Origin: Amaurobius ferox
Lineage: Eukaryota > Arthropoda > Arachnida > Araneae > Amaurobiidae
DNA length: 64,000 nucleotides
NCBI GenBank assembly: GCA_951213105.1
Contig: OX578142.1
Span: 115,317,065 to 115,381,064 of the forward strand
Direction: 5' to 3'
In this document: positions 60,911 to 64,000 of the stretch, piece by piece
Layout: the number at the start of each line of letters is the position of its first letter
How positions within the stretch are numbered: position 1 is the stretch's first letter
The notes under the pieces: generated by a model
What the model saw: the letters and a program-made list of their open reading frames with translations, nothing else
Told to the model about the DNA's origin: nothing
Databases searched by the model: none
Position numbers and translations under genes: made by a program

Positions 60911-60929
60911 ACTACTCTTATTCTATTCT

Positions 60930-61155
60930 GTTCTGATCTATAATATAGCTCAGAATTTACTCTGCGGAGAAGTGAAAAGAAGTAAAAAAAAATTTAGATC
61001 AAATTATTCAAAAATTCTTACCTTATTTCTTACCTTCTGGTCTGATAATAGCTCAAAAGTTAGCTTGTGGAGCACTGAAAAGTTTTTACAGAATATCATT
61101 CAAAAACTCTTATTTTGTTTGCTTCTGATGATATAGTTCAGAATTTCAAGTTGAT
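60930..61155. repeat. ~105-bp degenerate tandem repeat, about 2.5 copies
   Basis: CTTATTCTATTCTGTTCTGA, TAATATAGCTCAGAATTTAC and GAGAAGTGAAAAG recur as CTTACCTTCTGGTCTGATAATAGCTCAAAAG..., then GCTTCTGATGATATAGTTCAG. Confidence 0.7.
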
Positions 61156-61237
61156 ACTAAATAAACACTGTTATATTCTATAAAATTAGTGCAATCAGAT
61201 TCTGAAAAAATCATGACCACTACATTGTTACATAGGC

Positions 61238-61238
<1 letters not shown>

Positions 61239-61262
<24 letters not shown>
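61239..61262. repeat. Poly-T run
   Basis: About 23 consecutive T. No adjacent SINE body was recognised. Confidence 0.9.
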
Positions 61263-61268
<6 letters not shown>

Positions 61269-62205
61269 CGAATAGAACTTCAGAAATAAATTGTGTAATT
61301 GACAATTGCCTTAAATATGTTAACGTAAAAATGGTTTGATTATAATCGGATAAAAGTGCAACAAACTATATTAAAAATTATCACCAGTACTACTTTTAAT
61401 TAGTGCTGTTTAATTAGTGTTGCCTAATTTGCACTGCCAACAATGATTCGGCTTTGCCATAAAGTTTTCAAGCCAGAATCAATTTTGTGAAGCCTAAGCA
61501 GAAAATAACTTCATTTAACACGTACAGCACGCATTGTTAATTCAGTTCAATCATTTGTTGTCCATTACAAACCCGAATTGCACTGGAATGCAGCGAAAGA
61601 TTCATTATCTGAAGAAGCCTTTGTATTTCCTAAATAGCGATCTTTAGTCCTAGCTGCGACTAAAATGCACAGCATCACAACATATGGGGATATTTTTAGA
61701 TGTTGAAAATTTGACATCATATTCTCATCAGTGTGATTTTAATACAATGACAGCGCAGCGCCTAATTTACATGCTGAATATTGACATAAATGCAAATACA
61801 TTTTTAATCTACTGTTAGTGTATCGTCATATTTTATAGAGCCATATCGGGAAATTTGTAATATAAAAAACTGAAAGTGTGAACATTTGGTATCAAGTCAT
61901 TTCAATAAAATCAAGACTGACATTTTCATTTATTTTGTATTTCGACTTTTACCTTTACTACGCAATAGTCTTAATCAAGTATGCATTGGGTATGCGTATT
62001 TAACATCAGAAATTATAAGCATTAAATAAAAATATATGAAAAAAATATATGAATAAAATAATGAAATTATAAGCATGACGGAAATATAAAATACTGGATA
62101 TTTAGAATATGTAACAAAAGATGGAAAATTTGTATATTTCACTGCGAACCCTTCATACTCCCCAAATAGCTTTGTCTATGAATAAAATATTCCCCAACAC
62201 AAGTA
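61263..62205. other. Low-copy AT-rich DNA
   Basis: Nothing recognised. Confidence 0.4.
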
Positions 62206-62209
62206 GTAA

Positions 62210-62548
62210 AAATCTGATGTGGACAACACATGGTCTTCACTACATGATACAATGGCTTTACTTTTTTCACAGGGAAATAATGGTGTAAAAGATTTACAGC
62301 ACAATGTTTTTGGTATTAAATTAACACACCGCAAATTGAAATTGGGCGCTTTTGGCAACTTACAAATCCAAACGAATGACTTACCCATACTCACTTGCAA
62401 CACCCTTAGTAAAATGCAATTCACATTTAATTAATATCAATTACATGAAATAAATGACTATCCTTTGGCCTGAAAGTACAAAACTATTACAATCTTCTCT
62501 CGTGAAATAAGAGCAATCTAGATTCACGAGAATGATGTTACAGAATGG
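62210..62548 (+). mobile_element. HxB element, 5' fragment
   Basis: 5' terminus AATCTGATGTGGACAACACA, body to TCACGAGAATGATGTTACAG, then an abrupt join to an inverted HxB copy. The 3' half is missing. Frames on both strands here are by-products. Confidence 0.8.
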
Positions 62549-62551
62549 AAT

Positions 62552-63570
62552 GTTTTATTACTTTCCTTATATGCAATAATGTATAAGGAAAGTATTGTGA
62601 CGGGGTCGAAAATTCGAATTCGAGTTTTCGACGGTAAAGCACGTTTCAAGCATCCTGATCACGAATCGAACATTTTTGAAGTGATGTGTGTGTGTGTGTG
62701 TGTGTGTGCGTGTGCGTGTGTGTGTGTGCGTGTGCGTGTGAGTGTGTGCGTGTGTGTGTGTGTGAAAGTGTGTGTGTGTGTGTGTGTGTGTGTGTCAGTG
62801 AGTCTGTGGAAACGATAACTGACGAACGAATGGACCGATTCGAACGAAATTTGGTACAAAAACACAATCCGTAAACACTGGAAGCCTATTGTTTTCATAC
62901 GCAATCGAATATCCAGAACCCCCCTAAATTTTCGAGTGAAATTTTGAAAACATCGTCAAAAATTCAAAACCGCTAATAAAGTTACTCAAATAGACATTTC
63001 TTATGAAATTTTTCCTTAGACAACTATTGACATAAATTTTAGAACGCTAACATGAACCGTTCTTGAGATATTTCACATTTTTCAAAAAAGTTATCAAAAA
63101 GTCATATAAAATAAAAAAAAATATTTCCTATTGAGAAACATGTTCACTTTTCATATGTAATACCATGCGATAAATTGGGTGACATCATTCTCGTGGATCT
63201 AGCACGTTCCATTCATGAAAAGAGATACTTTGAGTAATACTTTTGTATTTGAACGCCAATGGTCATTTATCTGCTGTAAGAATAACTTATTTATCCGTCC
63301 ATACCGCTTGGCGAGATTTTGGCGACGAATTTGGTGGACTGTCGCCAACTTGGCGACTTTTTTAAATGTTGTTAAAGTAACGAAAAACTCGCCAAATGGA
63401 TAAAAATGAAGCTACATCAATGAAAATGAGGACTCATTGACGAAAATTCAATACCTTTTAAAGAATATAAATATCTACTATAATAATAATCTATTTTTTT
63501 TACTGTAAAAGCAGTAAATTCATTGCATTATATAAGGAAAGTCATGTGTTGCCCTCATCAGATTTTTCAC
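62552..63570 (-). mobile_element. HxB element, full-length reference copy
   Basis: Left end: hairpin ACTTTCCTTATATGCAATAA ... ATAAGGAAAGT, 3' module (GACGGGGTCGAAAATTCG), a long GT microsatellite (about 62684-62794), body, TTGGCGA block (63307-63420), and the 5' terminus at the right (TATATAAGGAAAGTCATGTG then TTGCCCTCATCAGATTTTT). About 1.02 kb. The inverted repeats ACTTTCC...A and T...GGAAAGT lie about 20 bp inside the 5' end but within the terminal hairpin at the 3' end, an asymmetric arrangement. Confidence 0.9.
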
Positions 63571-63623
63571 AAATGTGTTTAATTATGATTACTTTAAAAT
63601 CCAATCGAAAATAACGGTATATT

Positions 63624-63906
63624 CCCTAGTGGTAATCCAATATTAGCAGCCAATATTGGAAATATTGAACCATATGGACATTTTGACGGAATTAGCCCAA
63701 TATTGGCTTAAAATATTGGGACAATATTAATCCAATATTAGCTTTTCATTAGAAATATTTCCAATGTAAGACCAACATTAGCGTAATATTGTAATGAAAA
63801 TATTTAGCCAATATGGAAGGCCAATGTAACTCCAATATTTGGATTGCATTGGAAATATTTCCAATGTAATGTTATAATACTGGGCCAATATTAAATGTTA
63901 CTAGGG
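63624..63906. mobile_element. AATATTGG-rich MITE, possibly piggyBac-like
   Basis: The ends CCCTAGTGGTAA and (inverted) CCCTAGTAACA bound 283 bp made almost entirely of CCAATATTGG/AATATTAGC variants and TCCAATGTAA. CCCTAG ends are typical of piggyBac, whose TSD is TTAA. Here the flanks are TATT and TTAG, so the assignment is tentative. No coding. Confidence 0.6.
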
Positions 63907-64000
63907 TTAGACGTAATTCATGAAAATCCATTTACCTACAGTACGTTCAAGACTATGTTAAACTACTGATAGCACTTGGATCTTGAAAATATTGAACCAT

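Overview
This window is AT-rich, intron- or intergenic-like DNA from a multicellular animal. The evidence is metazoan-type 5S rRNA-derived and tRNA-derived SINEs with target-site duplications, a decayed mariner/IS630-type transposase, Helitron-like termini, long-TIR MITEs, minisatellites and long TA, CT, CA and GACA tracts. An arthropod, perhaps a chelicerate such as a spider, is plausible from the general look of the repeats, but this is a low-confidence guess. No host protein-coding gene, exon chain, functional rRNA/tRNA gene, operon or CRISPR could be supported. Almost all open frames are short, AT-rich, or lie inside repeats.

Layout. 0-10 kb: fragments of hairpin-ended repeats, a ~107-bp minisatellite carrying a ~60-bp mini-retroposon, a 5S-headed SINE (4.2 kb), a tRNA-type SINE in an ATT microsatellite (5.5 kb), a degenerate ~300-bp tandem array (6.6-7.9 kb) and a second 5S-headed SINE with a second ~60-bp mini-retroposon (8.9-9.4 kb). 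10-17 kb: a head-to-tail array of four hairpin-ended elements (called HxA here), then inverted copies, one with a very recent 667-bp tandem duplication. 17-24 kb: a 31-bp minisatellite and nested insertions of three hairpin-ended families (HxB, HxC, HxD). 24.4-32.8 kb: an 8.4-kb cluster of Helitron-like elements (TC...CTAG ends, 3' hairpin), including a large inverted pair. 34.7-36.6 kb: a mariner remnant with a broken transposase next to a long-TIR MITE in a TA tract. 37.7-49.6 kb: further HxA, HxB, HxC and HxE copies, a 911-bp tandem duplication, SINE fragments and a 54-bp insertion with a perfect 16-bp target duplication. 49.6-55.7 kb: mostly low-copy AT-rich DNA. 55.8-64 kb: HxB copies (one with a 5S SINE inserted in its 3' hairpin), Helitron-like pieces, a mariner MITE centred in a larger palindrome, and an AATATTGG-rich MITE.

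The main biology is the repeat community. (1) A superfamily of non-autonomous elements (HxA-HxE) shares an architecture: a 5' end with a small hairpin then ACTTTC, a microsatellite, a conserved ~120-bp 3' module, and a terminal ACTTT...AAAGT hairpin. This resembles Helentron-associated elements (DINE-1/HINE), which is inference. (2) A chimeric SINE has a 5S rRNA head fused to a tRNA-type SINE whose B-box region is deleted. (3) The hairpin tail of that SINE also occurs as ~60-bp stand-alone insertions with their own target duplications. Family names are labels for this report only; boundaries were read by eye and are accurate to a few bases at best.
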